Assembly (NCBI RefSeq): GCF_014650035.1
Contig: NZ_BMUE01000001.1
Span: 558,001-622,000, forward strand
Source of the DNA: Streptomyces lucensis JCM 4490
GTDB taxonomy: Bacteria > Actinomycetota > Actinomycetes > Streptomycetales > Streptomycetaceae
DNA: 64,000 bases
Direction of reading: 5' to 3'
A program made the position numbers and the translations under genes. The notes under the pieces were generated by a model. That model saw only the letters and a list, made by a program, of their open reading frames with translations. It was not told the origin of the DNA and ran no database searches. Positions 25,968 to 33,988 of this stretch are shown piece by piece (the stretch's first letter is position 1; each line of letters opens with the position of its first letter).

Positions 25968-26771
25968 TCACCGGCCCAGGTACTTCGGCTTCTCCTTGTT
26001 CACGAACGCCTGCACCGCGATCGTGTGGTCCTCGGACTGCCCGGCGCGCGTCTGCAGCTCGTCCTCCTTCTCCAGCGTCTCGGAGAGGGAGTGGTTCAGG
26101 CCGTAGGCCACCGACTCCTTGATCGCCGCGTACGCCACCGTCGGCCCGTCGGCCAGTGCCCGGGCCACCTTCCCGGCCTCGGCGCGCAGTTCGGCGGAGG
26201 GGACGACCCGGTTGGCGATGCCCAGCTCCAGCGCGTCCTGGGCGCTGATGTTGCGCGGGAAGAGCAGCAGGTCCGTCGCGCGGCTCGGGCCGATCACCCG
26301 GGGCAGCGTCCACGAGATGCCGGAGTCGGCCGTCAGCGCCACACCGGCGAAGGACGTGTTGAAGGCGGCGGTGTCGGCCACGATCCGGTAGTCCGCGGCG
26401 AGCGCGAAGCCGAAGCCGGCCCCGGCCGCCACACCGTTCACGGCGGCCACCACCGGCTTGGGCGCCCCGACGAGGGCCAGCGCGATCGGGTTGTAGTGCT
26501 CCTTGACCGTGCTCATGGTGTGCCGCGACCCGGTCTCCCGGTCGCTGACGAGCAGCCCGACGTGCTCCTTCAGGTCCTGTCCCACGCAGAACGCCCGCTC
26601 CCCGGCGGCGGTCAGCAGGATCGCCCGCACGGCCGTGTCCGCGGCCGCGGATTCCGCCGCCTCCCGGAGGGCGACCTTGGTCGCGATGTTGAGCGCGTTC
26701 ATCGCCTCGGGGCGGTTCAGCGTGATCGTCGCGAGTCCGTCGCTCACCTCGTAGAGCACGGTGTCGGCCAT
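25968..26771 (-). CDS. Enoyl-CoA hydratase/isomerase family protein
   Basis: A 267-residue crotonase-fold enzyme that hydrates or isomerises acyl-CoA. 'ERAFCVGQDLKEH' and 'AAVNGVAAGAGFGFALAADYRI' form the oxyanion-hole segments, and 'PRVIGPSRATDLLLF' follows. The usual catalytic Glu at the second site is replaced by a less clear context ('ALTADSGISWTLPR', PaaG-like Asp), so it may be an isomerase. The ATG at 26771 has GGAGGGG at 7 bases. It stands alone on this strand; the pathway is unknown. Confidence 0.9.
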   Translation of the reverse strand: MADTVLYEVSDGLATITLNRPEAMNALNIATKVALREAAESAAADTAVRAILLTAAGERAFCVGQDLKEHVGLLVSDRETGSRHTMSTVKEHYNPIALALVGAPKPVVAAVNGVAAGAGFGFALAADYRIVADTAAFNTSFAGVALTADSGISWTLPRVIGPSRATDLLLFPRNISAQDALELGIANRVVPSAELRAEAGKVARALADGPTVAYAAIKESVAYGLNHSLSETLEKEDELQTRAGQSEDHTIAVQAFVNKEKPKYLGR

Positions 26772-27140
26772 GGGGCATCCCCTCCGGTGTGGCGGTCGCG
26801 TACCGCTCAGTAGGTCCTTGTCAGAGGACAGCATGGCGGAGATCGGCGGCCAAGGGCCGGACCGGACGTGTGACCTGCGTCTAAGAAAACCGGAGCGGAG
26901 CCGGGCGGCGGACGTCCGTGCGGCGGCGCAGTATCGCAGCCACATCCCCGAATTGAGTGGTTTTGCTCGCGCGCGTTGCCCAAGCGATGCCTACTGATGT
27001 TGGTCATCGGGTCCTGGGATGCGGGATAATGGCCTGGAAGCAATGTGTTCGATGCCGGTGACGCGTGTCCGTTTCGGGCGGCGGGGCCCTTTCGGGTCCG
27101 TCGGCAGACGATGAGCTGGGTTTCAGGAAGGGGAACGAGC
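26772..27140. other. Divergent intergenic region, 369 bp
   Basis: It lies between the enoyl-CoA hydratase gene (leftward) and the DUF3117 gene (rightward). A small ORF at 26761-26997 has no coding character and was not accepted. It holds a candidate promoter for DUF3117 and about 100 bases of its leader. Confidence 0.6.
27000..27030 (+). promoter_or_regulatory. Candidate promoter of the DUF3117 gene
   Basis: TTGGTC (27000-27005), a 19-base spacer and GATAAT (27025-27030). The -10 is excellent, the spacer slightly long. It would give a leader of about 100 bases. Confidence 0.45.
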
Positions 27141-27308
27141 ATGGCGGCCATGAAGCCGCGGACGGGTGATGGCCCGCTCGAGGTGACCAAGGAGGGGCGG
27201 GGCATCGTCATGCGCGTTCCGCTCGAAGGCGGCGGTCGACTCGTCGTCGAGCTGACCCCTGACGAGGCCGAGGCGCTTGGCGACGCCCTGAAGAAGGTCG
27301 TCGTCTGA
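27141..27308 (+). CDS. DUF3117 family small protein
   Basis: A 55-residue protein, 'MAAMKPRTGDGPLEVTKEG', then 'GIVMRVPLEGGGRLVVELTPDEAEALGDAL'. This is a highly conserved actinobacterial family of unknown function, in the same neighbourhood in mycobacteria (near tag and sigE). The ATG has AGGAAGGGGAACG upstream. It is followed by a strong hairpin. Confidence 0.93.
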   Translation: MAAMKPRTGDGPLEVTKEGRGIVMRVPLEGGGRLVVELTPDEAEALGDALKKVVV

Positions 27309-27331
27309 CGTCCCAGCGATCCTGTCCTCAC

Positions 27332-27372
27332 CGGCTGCCCCGGCATCGTAATACGCGGTGCCGGGGCAGCCG
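27332..27372. terminator. 14-bp hairpin terminator between DUF3117 and methyltransferase genes
   Basis: A perfect 14-bp stem (CGGCTGCCCCGGCA / TGCCGGGGCAGCCG) with a 13-base loop serves both convergent genes. Confidence 0.78.
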
Positions 27373-27399
27373 CGTTCCGGCGGCCCGCTCCGGGCGGAC

Positions 27400-28176
27400 T
27401 CACCGCCTGACGGCGCACAGCAGTCCGTCGCCCACCGGCAGCAGCGACGAGACGAGTTCCTGGCTCTCGCGCACCGTGCGCAGCAGCTCCCGCAGCCGCA
27501 GCACCTCGGTGGGCTGCGGTCCGGAGTCGACCGTACGGCCGTTGGCGAAGACGCCCTCGAACACCACCAGGCCGCCCGGACGCAGCAGGCGCAACGATTC
27601 AGCGAGGTAGTCCGGGTACTCCAGCCGGTCACCGTCGCAGAAGACCAGGTCGTAACCGGCGTCCGCGAGCCGTGGCAGCACCTCCAGGGCGCTGCCCGGG
27701 ATGAAGCGGGCCCGGTTGCTGGCGAAGCCGCAGGCCCGGAAGGCCTGCCGGGCGAACTGCTGGTGCTCCGGCTCCGAGTCGACCGTGGTGAGCACCCCGT
27801 CCGGGCGCATGCCGTGCAGCAGATGGATCCCGGACACCCCGCAGCCGGTGCCGATCTCGGCGACCGCCTTCGCGTCCACGGAGGCGGCGAGCAGACGCAG
27901 CGCGGCGCCCGTGCCGGGCGACACCGAGCGCAGCCCTGCCTCGCGAGCCCGGTCGCGGGCCCAGCGCAGCGCCTCGTCCTCGGCGACAAAGGCGTCGGCG
28001 AACGCCCAGCTCGTCTGCCGGTTGCCGGTAATGACCCTCTCCCGTCCCCATGGTTGCCTGGGCGTGACTGTATCCGTTGGCGTCGGGAACCCGCAGATGA
28101 GGCCGGGCGTTGAAAGAGTCGAGCCGGTGGCCCGGGACGCGACGGGGGGTAAGAGGTGGAACAGGACGCCGAGCAA
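27400..28176 (-). CDS. O-methyltransferase (class I SAM-dependent, catechol-OMT-like); start uncertain
   Basis: The core has '[16 protein letters not shown]' (SAM motif I), '[15 protein letters not shown]', 'YDLVFCDGD' and '[13 protein letters not shown]', as in the OMT-3/MdmC-like family. M. tuberculosis Rv1220c, beside sigE, is similar. The conserved protein probably begins near '[19 protein letters not shown]' (about 28045), but no ATG, GTG or TTG lies there in frame. The only standard upstream start is a TTG at 28176 without a ribosome binding site, and an ATT at 28032 follows GAGAGG. The 5' end is therefore provisional, and overlap with the sigma gene leader may be unreal. Confidence 0.82.
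   Translation of the reverse strand: MLGVLFHLLPPVASRATGSTLSTPGLICGFPTPTDTVTPRQPWGRERVITGNRQTSWAFADAFVAEDEALRWARDRAREAGLRSVSPGTGAALRLLAASVDAKAVAEIGTGCGVSGIHLLHGMRPDGVLTTVDSEPEHQQFARQAFRACGFASNRARFIPGSALEVLPRLADAGYDLVFCDGDRLEYPDYLAESLRLLRPGGLVVFEGVFANGRTVDSGPQPTEVLRLRELLRTVRESQELVSSLLPVGDGLLCAVRR
28086..28111 (+). promoter_or_regulatory. ECF-type promoter candidate upstream of the sigma factor gene
   Basis: GGAAC (28086-28090, in context GGGAACC), an 18-base spacer and GTT (28109-28111, in context CGTT). This is the -35/-10 layout recognised by SigR/SigH- and SigE-type ECF factors. A start near 28117 would yield a transcript covering both possible sigma start codons (28156, 28261). Confidence 0.5.
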
Positions 28177-28260
28177 CTGCTGACGCAGCCGGATGAGCCG
28201 TATCAGCCCACATCAAATTTTCGTAAAACCGCTTATCCGGAGCTAACGGGCGAGGTGGCT

Positions 28261-29046
28261 ATGGTAGGGGCTCCACTGGACACCACCAGAGCCGACAGGG
28301 GAGGTGCGGCTACGCCTGGGGACCGGGGCGGAGTGCTGCGGCGCTTCCTCGGGTCGGCGGGCAGGCCGAAATCCGTGACCGACACCGCTGCTGACCGCCA
28401 CGCCGCCGGTTTCGCCGCAGGCGACACCCAGACCGCGACCTTCGCCACCGACGCGGACGGGCAGGCGTGGACTCCGCCCACGTGGGAGGAGATCGTCAGT
28501 ACGCACAGTGCCCGGGTCTACCGCCTGGCCTACCGTCTGACGGGCAACCAGCACGACGCCGAGGACCTCACCCAGGAGGTCTTCGTCCGCGTCTTCCGCT
28601 CCCTGTCGACGTACTCGCCGGGCACCTTCGAGGGCTGGCTGCACCGCATCACCACGAACCTCTTCCTGGACATGGTCCGGCGCAAGCAGCGCATCCGCTT
28701 CGACGCGCTGGGCGAGGACGCGGCCGAGCGCCTGGCCAGCCGCGAACCCACCCCGCAGCAGCTCTTCAACGACGCCCACTTCGACGCCGACGTCCAGCAG
28801 GCCCTCGACACGCTCGCGCCCGAGTTCCGCGCCGCCGTCGTCCTGTGCGACATCGAGGGGCTGTCGTACGAGGAGATCGCCGCGACCCTCGGCGTCAAGC
28901 TCGGCACGGTCCGCTCCCGCATCCACCGCGGCCGCTCCCAGCTCCGCAAGGCCCTGGCGCACCGCTCCCCGGAGGCCCGCGCGGCCGAGCGGCGCTCCTT
29001 CATGGCCCGGGTCCCCGCTCTGGGGGGAGGGGGCGCGACCGCGTGA
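28261..29046 (+). CDS. RNA polymerase ECF sigma factor, SigE-like
   Basis: About 261 residues from the ATG at 28261 (GAGG 6 bases upstream); a GTG at 28156 would add 35 residues. Region 2 is '[29 protein letters not shown]' with '[20 protein letters not shown]' (-10 recognition), and region 4 is '[28 protein letters not shown]', '[11 protein letters not shown]'. It is coupled to its anti-sigma gene (GTGA overlap), and htrA and tatB follow, the arrangement of M. tuberculosis sigE, a cell-envelope stress factor. S. coelicolor 'sigE' is a different gene, so no symbol is given. Confidence 0.95.
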   Translation: MVGAPLDTTRADRGGAATPGDRGGVLRRFLGSAGRPKSVTDTAADRHAAGFAAGDTQTATFATDADGQAWTPPTWEEIVSTHSARVYRLAYRLTGNQHDAEDLTQEVFVRVFRSLSTYSPGTFEGWLHRITTNLFLDMVRRKQRIRFDALGEDAAERLASREPTPQQLFNDAHFDADVQQALDTLAPEFRAAVVLCDIEGLSYEEIAATLGVKLGTVRSRIHRGRSQLRKALAHRSPEARAAERRSFMARVPALGGGGATA

Positions 29047-30098
29047 GTGGATCACGGCCGGAACCTGTCGAGGCGCGCCTCGCAGAGCAGCACCTGGGAG
29101 ACCGGCTCTCCGCCCTGGTGGACGGAGAGCTGGGTCATGAGACGCGTGAGCGCGTCCTCGCGCACCTGGCCACCTGTGCCCGCTGCAAGGCGGAGGCGGA
29201 CGCCCAGCGCGCGCTGAAGAACGTCTTCGCGGCGGCGGCCCCGCCCCCGCCCTCGGAAAGCTTCCTGGCCCGCCTGCAGGGCCTTCCCGCTGGAGGCGAC
29301 CCGGACGGTGGCGGCACGCCCCCGTCCGGTGGCGGACTCCTCGGCCGAGGCCCGGACGCGGATACCGCGGGCGTCTTCGGAGTGAGGCGCGCCGAGCGCT
29401 TCGCGTTCGGCTACGTTCCCGCGCGTCCGCACCACGCGGCCCCCGTGCCCGAGGAGCGCGGCTTCCGTATCCACCCCGTCGCCCGCCCGGACGACGGCCG
29501 CTCCGCCTCGCGCGGACTGCGGTTCGCCGTCGCCGCCGCCGGCGCGGTGTCGCTGGCCGCGGTGGCCCTCGGCGGTGTCACCACCGTCATCCCCGGCGAC
29601 CTGACCGGCGAGGCCCGCGGCTCAGGCACCGGCAGCAACGTGGTCCCGGCACGCTCGGCCGGCACGGGTCCGGGCACCGGCTCGGGCGGCGGTGGCGCGG
29701 CCGCGCCCGACACCCAGCGCCGGCGCGCGGTGGGACCGCTGCTGGTTCCGGACAGCGCGCGGCTCGGCCAGACACCGGTGGCGCCGACGTCCTTGTCGGC
29801 ACCGCTGCTGCCCGGAGTGCCGTCGGGCACCGCCGAGCAGCCCCACGGCGGGCTGGTACCGGGTCTGACCGCGCCGATGTCGGCCGGTGCGGCCGCCGTG
29901 TCGCCCCTGATACGCCCGCTGGGCGAGACGGTGGCCCTCCCGCTCACCGACTTGTCCGCGCCGGGAGCCACCGGCCCCGGCCTGCTGTCCGCCCCCGTCC
30001 CCGACACCGCCCCCGCCCCCGTCCCCGACGCCGCCTCCGCCCCCGACGCCGCCTCCGCTTCCGCGGTGCCCCCGGCCATGCCGCACCGGACCCCCTGA
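29043..30098 (+). CDS. Zinc-containing anti-sigma factor (RseA-like), membrane spanning
   Basis: A 351-residue protein. The ZAS motif His41-x3-Cys45-x2-Cys48 ('HLATCARC') after '[10 protein letters not shown]' identifies the sigma-binding domain. A transmembrane helix ('[23 protein letters not shown]') lies at about 160-182, and the rest is Pro/Ala/Gly-rich and predicted outside. The GTG start overlaps the sigma factor stop. It should hold the sigma factor at the membrane until an envelope signal releases it. The long extracytoplasmic tail is unusual compared with the short mycobacterial RseA. Confidence 0.92.
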   Translation: MSGSRPEPVEARLAEQHLGDRLSALVDGELGHETRERVLAHLATCARCKAEADAQRALKNVFAAAAPPPPSESFLARLQGLPAGGDPDGGGTPPSGGGLLGRGPDADTAGVFGVRRAERFAFGYVPARPHHAAPVPEERGFRIHPVARPDDGRSASRGLRFAVAAAGAVSLAAVALGGVTTVIPGDLTGEARGSGTGSNVVPARSAGTGPGTGSGGGGAAAPDTQRRRAVGPLLVPDSARLGQTPVAPTSLSAPLLPGVPSGTAEQPHGGLVPGLTAPMSAGAAAVSPLIRPLGETVALPLTDLSAPGATGPGLLSAPVPDTAPAPVPDAASAPDAASASAVPPAMPHRTP

Positions 30099-30160
30099 CC
30101 GGCCACTGCGCCACGGCCCGCGAACCTGGTTGAATCCCGTGAGGGCCGTGCCCACGGCGA

Positions 30161-30184
30161 GGAACCGCGGGCGTGGTCGACGTT
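30161..30184 (+). promoter_or_regulatory. Weak ECF-type promoter candidate upstream of htrA-like gene
   Basis: GGAAC (30161-30165), a 16-base spacer and GTT (30182-30184) lie about 50 bases before the ATG. The spacing is shorter than the SigR-type 18, so confidence is low. Confidence 0.3.
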
Positions 30185-30232
30185 CCGCGTCCGCCGCCCG
30201 AGCGGGTGGCCGCGGCCAGCCGTGGGGAGAAC

Positions 30233-32419
30233 ATGAACGAGGGGAACCGTGTCCCGCCGGAGAACCGTCCGGAGGGAGAGGCGGGGACGACACCTGCCGG
30301 CATGACCGGGAGTGCCGCGCCGGAGCCCGTCCTGGGCGACGAGCCCACGGCCCCGACCGCCGCCGACTTCGAACTGGCCAAGCCGGCACCGACGCCGGCA
30401 TCCGCACCGACGCCGGCGGCCGGCACCGGCGCGGAGGCCGCCGTGGCGGCGTCGACAGGGGGCGGTGACAGCGCCTGGGCCGGGGCCGAGGAGCGGCCGA
30501 GGCCGTTGCACGACCCCGACCCCTACAGCACCCCGCCGTACGGCGAGCCGGGCCCCTGGGCGCCGGCACCGCCCGTCCAGCACCCCTCCGTCACTCCGCC
30601 GCACGGCACCGACCTCGCCCCACCGACGGCCCCCGCACCCGCGTTCGGTGCCCCCGTCCCGACGCAGGGGCCGACCGCCCCTCCGCCCGGTGCTCCCGCG
30701 CCGGCCGCCGGGACCGCGGCTTCCGGTGCGTTCGAGTCCGGCGCCGCGGCGCCGGTGCCGGGGTCTTCTGTGCCGGGCACTGGGGTCTTCGCGTCCGGTG
30801 AGTCCGCTGCGTCCGGCCTCGCCGCGCCCGTGCCGACGCCCGGGGCCTCCGTGCCGGCGCCCGGTGCCTGCGGACCCGACGCCCAGGCAACGGCCGCTCC
30901 CGTCGCCGCGCCGGGTGTTCCGGCGGCCGCCGCCCCCGCCGCCACTCCTGACGCTCCGGCAACCGGCGCTCCCGTCGCGGCTCCCGGCCTTGCGGGCCCC
31001 GGCGCTCCCGCCGCGGCTCCCGACGCTGCAGGGCCTGGCGGTCCCGCTGCCGCGGCCGGTGTTCCGGGGTCTGGCGGTCCCGCTGCCGCGGCCGGCGTCG
31101 CGGGACCCGGCGCTCCGGCGCCCACCGCTTCCGTCGCCGCCGGCGCTCCCGTACCCGCCCCCGCGGCTCCCGTGGCCGGGGAGCAGGCGGGCGGGGAAGG
31201 CGGGCGGCGGTACGACCCCTGGGCCGGCGCTTCGGCCGGCGAGCAGGTGCTCGGTCAGGGGGCGTTGCAGCAGACCGGTGCCGCGGTGCCGACGGCCGCG
31301 CAGCGCCGCAGGCGGGGCAGGCGGCTGGCACTGGCGTGGACCCTGCTGGTCGCCGTCGTCTCCGCGGGCGTCGGCGGAGTCGCGGGCGCCTACGTGCAGC
31401 GCGAGGGCCTGGGCGGAGACGTGCACCTCCCGCAGGCCGGGAGCGTGCCTGCCGGACGGGCCCCGGACAGCGTCGCCGGGATCGCCGCCCGCGCGCTGCC
31501 CAGCGTCGTCACGCTGCACGTCAGAGGGGCCGACCGGGCGGGCACCGGCACCGGGTTCGTGCTCGACGGCGAGGGACACATCCTCACCAACAACCACGTC
31601 GTCGAGCCCGCCGGGTCGGACGGCCGGATATCCGTGACGTTCAGCAGCGGAGAGACCGTCAGGGCCGACGTCGTCGGCCGGGACAGCGGCTACGACCTCG
31701 CCGTCGTCCAGGTGCACGGCGTCCACGGACTCACCCCCCTGCCCCTCGGCAACTCCGACGACGTCAAGGTCGGCGACCCCGTCGTCGCCATCGGTGCGCC
31801 CTTCGACCTGGCCAACACCGTCACCTCCGGCATCATCAGCGCCAAGGAACGCCCCATAACGGCCGGCGGGGAGAAGGGCGACGGCAGCGACGTGAGCTAC
31901 GTCGACGCGCTGCAGACCGACGCGCCCATCAACCCCGGCAATTCGGGCGGGCCGCTGCTCGACTCGCGGGCCCGGGTCATCGGGATCAACTCGGCGATCC
32001 GCTCCGCCGGCACCGGCTCGGAGACGGGCGGCGGTCAGGCCGGCTCCATCGGCCTCGGCTTCGCCATCCCGGTCAACCAGGCCAAGCGCGTAGCGGAGGA
32101 ACTGATCAACGACGGCGGCGCGACCCACCCCGTGATCGGCGTCACCCTCGACATGGGCTACAGCGGCGACGGCGCCCGCATCGACAGCAAGAGCGCGACC
32201 GGCGGACCGGCCGTGATCAAGGGCGGCCCCGGCGAACGGGCGGGCCTCAGGGCGGGCGACGTCATCAAGGAGGTGGACGGCGAACGCGTCCACACCGGCG
32301 AGGAGCTGATCGTCAAGATCCGTGCCCACCGGCCCGGTGACCGGCTGCGCCTGACCGTCGGGCGCGGGGGCGGCGAACGGAAGGTCTCACTCGTGCTGGG
32401 CGCATCGGAGCGGAACTGA
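30233..32419 (+). CDS. Membrane-anchored trypsin-like serine protease with PDZ domain (HtrA/DegP-like)
   Basis: About 728 residues. Residues 1-350 are Pro/Ala/Gly-rich and probably cytoplasmic. A helix near 365-387 ('LALAWTLLVAVVSAGVGGVAGAY') anchors the protein. The extracellular protease has the triad His455 ('TNNHVVE'), Asp488 ('YDLAVV') and Ser571 ('PGNSGGPL'). A PDZ domain follows (about 630-725, 'GERAGLRAGDVIKEVDGERV'). ATG 30233 has GGGGAGA; GTG 30173 is an alternative. HtrA next to a SigE-type factor suggests envelope quality control or regulated proteolysis. Confidence 0.94.
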   Translation: MNEGNRVPPENRPEGEAGTTPAGMTGSAAPEPVLGDEPTAPTAADFELAKPAPTPASAPTPAAGTGAEAAVAASTGGGDSAWAGAEERPRPLHDPDPYSTPPYGEPGPWAPAPPVQHPSVTPPHGTDLAPPTAPAPAFGAPVPTQGPTAPPPGAPAPAAGTAASGAFESGAAAPVPGSSVPGTGVFASGESAASGLAAPVPTPGASVPAPGACGPDAQATAAPVAAPGVPAAAAPAATPDAPATGAPVAAPGLAGPGAPAAAPDAAGPGGPAAAAGVPGSGGPAAAAGVAGPGAPAPTASVAAGAPVPAPAAPVAGEQAGGEGGRRYDPWAGASAGEQVLGQGALQQTGAAVPTAAQRRRRGRRLALAWTLLVAVVSAGVGGVAGAYVQREGLGGDVHLPQAGSVPAGRAPDSVAGIAARALPSVVTLHVRGADRAGTGTGFVLDGEGHILTNNHVVEPAGSDGRISVTFSSGETVRADVVGRDSGYDLAVVQVHGVHGLTPLPLGNSDDVKVGDPVVAIGAPFDLANTVTSGIISAKERPITAGGEKGDGSDVSYVDALQTDAPINPGNSGGPLLDSRARVIGINSAIRSAGTGSETGGGQAGSIGLGFAIPVNQAKRVAEELINDGGATHPVIGVTLDMGYSGDGARIDSKSATGGPAVIKGGPGERAGLRAGDVIKEVDGERVHTGEELIVKIRAHRPGDRLRLTVGRGGGERKVSLVLGASERN

Positions 32420-32502
32420 CAGAAGTCTCACCTTGGGACGGTACCGGTCGGACGGGAACGCCGGGTACCGTTGAGCGACCGAGGACTCGCGAGGAGCGTC
32501 AG

Positions 32503-32934
32503 GTGTTCAATGACATAGGGCCACTGGAGCTGGTGACCATCATCGTGCTCGCCGTGCTCGTCTTCGGTCCGGACAAGCTCCCGAAGGTCATCCAGGACGT
32601 GACGCGCACGATCCGGAAGATCCGGGAGTTCTCGGAGAGCGCCAAGCACGACATCCGCAGCGAACTGGGTCCCGAGTTCAAGGACTTCGAGTTCGAGGAC
32701 CTCAACCCCAAGACGTACATCCGCAAGCACCTGGACGGTGACGAGCTGGGGCTGAAGGAGATCCGCAACGGCTTCGACCTGAAGAAGGAGATGGCCGAGG
32801 TCACGGACGCCGTCAACGGCCGTGACCGCGCGGCGTCGGGTACCTCCTCCGACGGCGGGCGCGTCGACATGAGCAAGAAGCCCGAGGACCCCGGCACGGA
32901 CGAACGCCCGCCCTTCGACGCGGACGCCACCTAA
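32503..32934 (+). CDS. tatB: Sec-independent protein translocase subunit TatB
   Basis: A 143-residue protein: a short N-terminus 'MFNDIGPLELVTIIVLAVLVFGPDKLPK' (membrane helix about residues 9-21, FGP hinge), then an amphipathic helix and a charged C-terminal tail. The Glu in 'GPLEL' is the TatB feature. It recognises twin-arginine substrates with TatC, which is not in the window. The GTG start has GAGGAG upstream. Order htrA-tatB-mrp matches mycobacteria. Confidence 0.93.
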   Translation: MFNDIGPLELVTIIVLAVLVFGPDKLPKVIQDVTRTIRKIREFSESAKHDIRSELGPEFKDFEFEDLNPKTYIRKHLDGDELGLKEIRNGFDLKKEMAEVTDAVNGRDRAASGTSSDGGRVDMSKKPEDPGTDERPPFDADAT

Positions 32935-33009
32935 CCGCGGCCCAGCCGGCCCGCGCCCCGCCCACGCCGACACGCGCGCGGGCACGTGCCGCGCGTGCGC
33001 CGTACGTGA

Positions 33010-33025
33010 CGCGTTTCATAACGCG
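33010..33025. repeat. Short perfect inverted repeat CGCGTT-TCAT-AACGCG
   Basis: 6-base arms with a 4-base centre lie 75 bases after tatB and about 170 bases before the next gene. It could be a weak terminator or an operator; the evidence is only symmetry. Confidence 0.3.
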
Positions 33026-33194
33026 ATCCGCCCGCACAAGGCCTGAACAGGCCGTGCGCACGACCCACGCACCCGCCGCCTGCCCTGCGGCTCCCACGGG
33101 TGTGGATATGCTGCCGAGTTGTTGTGCGGACCGGACGACGCCCGAAGGGGGGCGGGCCACCCCGGTCCGACGAGAGCGAGGAGGCGCCGGGCAG

Positions 33195-33863
33195 ATGGAG
33201 ACGACGAGTCGGGCGGGCGAACAGGCGCCGGCCGCGGAGGGAAGACAGCAGTTCCCCTCCGCCCGGCGCACGATCGACGGTTACCTGCAGGCGCCCTTCC
33301 CCTGGTACGGCCTCGACGAGGCGTTCAGCGGGCCGCGCTGGCTGATGCAGGTCGGCACGGCGGCCGACGGCGCCGTCGAGCACGGTTCGATCGGGCACGG
33401 CGACGAGCCCTCCGTGCTGGGCGAGAGCGGCTCCGCGGCCGGTGAGCCGCGCGAGAAGTTCGCGGTCGTGGTGACCGTCGCCGCCCAGCCGTCGCGGCGG
33501 AGCGCCGACGGCACGGGGCTGCTGGAGGCGACCTCGGTCTCCTCGGCGGCGTGGCTGGCCGGGGTCGGGCTGCTGTCGTTCACCTGGCCCGGGCAGATGG
33601 ACCACAGCCTGCGGGACGACTGGCTGGAGCAGCAGACCGAGACGGCGTGGGCGCTGGCCGACGACCTGGAGGGGCCGGAGTGGTCCATGCTCTCGCTGCC
33701 GGTGGACGGGGTCGCCGTGCCGTTCCACTACCGCGAGTCCGAGTTCGGCTGGGTGCTGGCCGGCACGACCGACGCGGGCGTCCACCTGGGCGCCTACGGA
33801 CGGGGCATGAGCGCGTACGGGCTCGGGTTCTCCGTGGTGAAGGACATCGCCGCCTACGCCTGA
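33195..33863 (+). CDS. Conserved hypothetical protein (222 aa)
   Basis: The ATG at 33195 follows GAGGAGG at about 11 bases. The ORF reaches back to 33006, but that part shows no coding sense. Readable features are 'TIDGYLQAPFPWYGLDEAF', 'GPRWLMQVGTAADG' and 'HYRESEFGWVLAGTTDAGVHLGAYGRGMSAYGLGFSVVKDI'. There is no signal peptide or helix; it looks like a cytosolic all-beta protein. I do not recognise the family. It is followed by an 11-bp hairpin with A/T flanks. Confidence 0.8.
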   Translation: METTSRAGEQAPAAEGRQQFPSARRTIDGYLQAPFPWYGLDEAFSGPRWLMQVGTAADGAVEHGSIGHGDEPSVLGESGSAAGEPREKFAVVVTVAAQPSRRSADGTGLLEATSVSSAAWLAGVGLLSFTWPGQMDHSLRDDWLEQQTETAWALADDLEGPEWSMLSLPVDGVAVPFHYRESEFGWVLAGTTDAGVHLGAYGRGMSAYGLGFSVVKDIAAYA

Positions 33864-33906
33864 CGGCCGCGGTCGCTCACCTGACGGCCGTAGCCGGCCC
33901 ACGACA

Positions 33907-33935
33907 AAAGGGCGCCGTCGTCCTCGGCGCCCTTT
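33907..33935. terminator. Bidirectional terminator with A/T flanks
   Basis: A perfect 11-bp stem AAAGGGCGCCG / CGGCGCCCTTT with a 7-base loop lies between the convergent hypothetical gene and mrp. The A- and T-tracts at the base make it close to a canonical intrinsic terminator. Confidence 0.8.
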
Positions 33936-33939
33936 CGCA

Positions 33940-33988
33940 GTGCTCTCAGAACTCGTTCTTCTCGCGGTGCTCTCAGAACTTGTTCTTC
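33940..33988. repeat. Tandem copy of the 3' end of mrp (two 22-base near-identical units)
   Basis: GTGCTCTCAGAACTCGTTCTTC (22 bases, shown only for its two halves: GTGCTCTCAGA and ACTCGTTCTTC) occurs at 33940-33961 and, with one change, at 33967-33988. The second copy contains the mrp stop codon. The units are 27 bases apart. Confidence 0.7.

Noticed and set aside
26761..26997. 78-codon ORF in the DUF3117 upstream region
   Set aside because: No ribosome binding site, no conserved features and codon use unlike neighbours.
29411..32329. 972-codon ORF on the minus strand
   Set aside because: It is the antisense of the anti-sigma and HtrA genes. Its translation is Gly/Arg/Ala shadow sequence typical of GC-rich DNA, with no domains.
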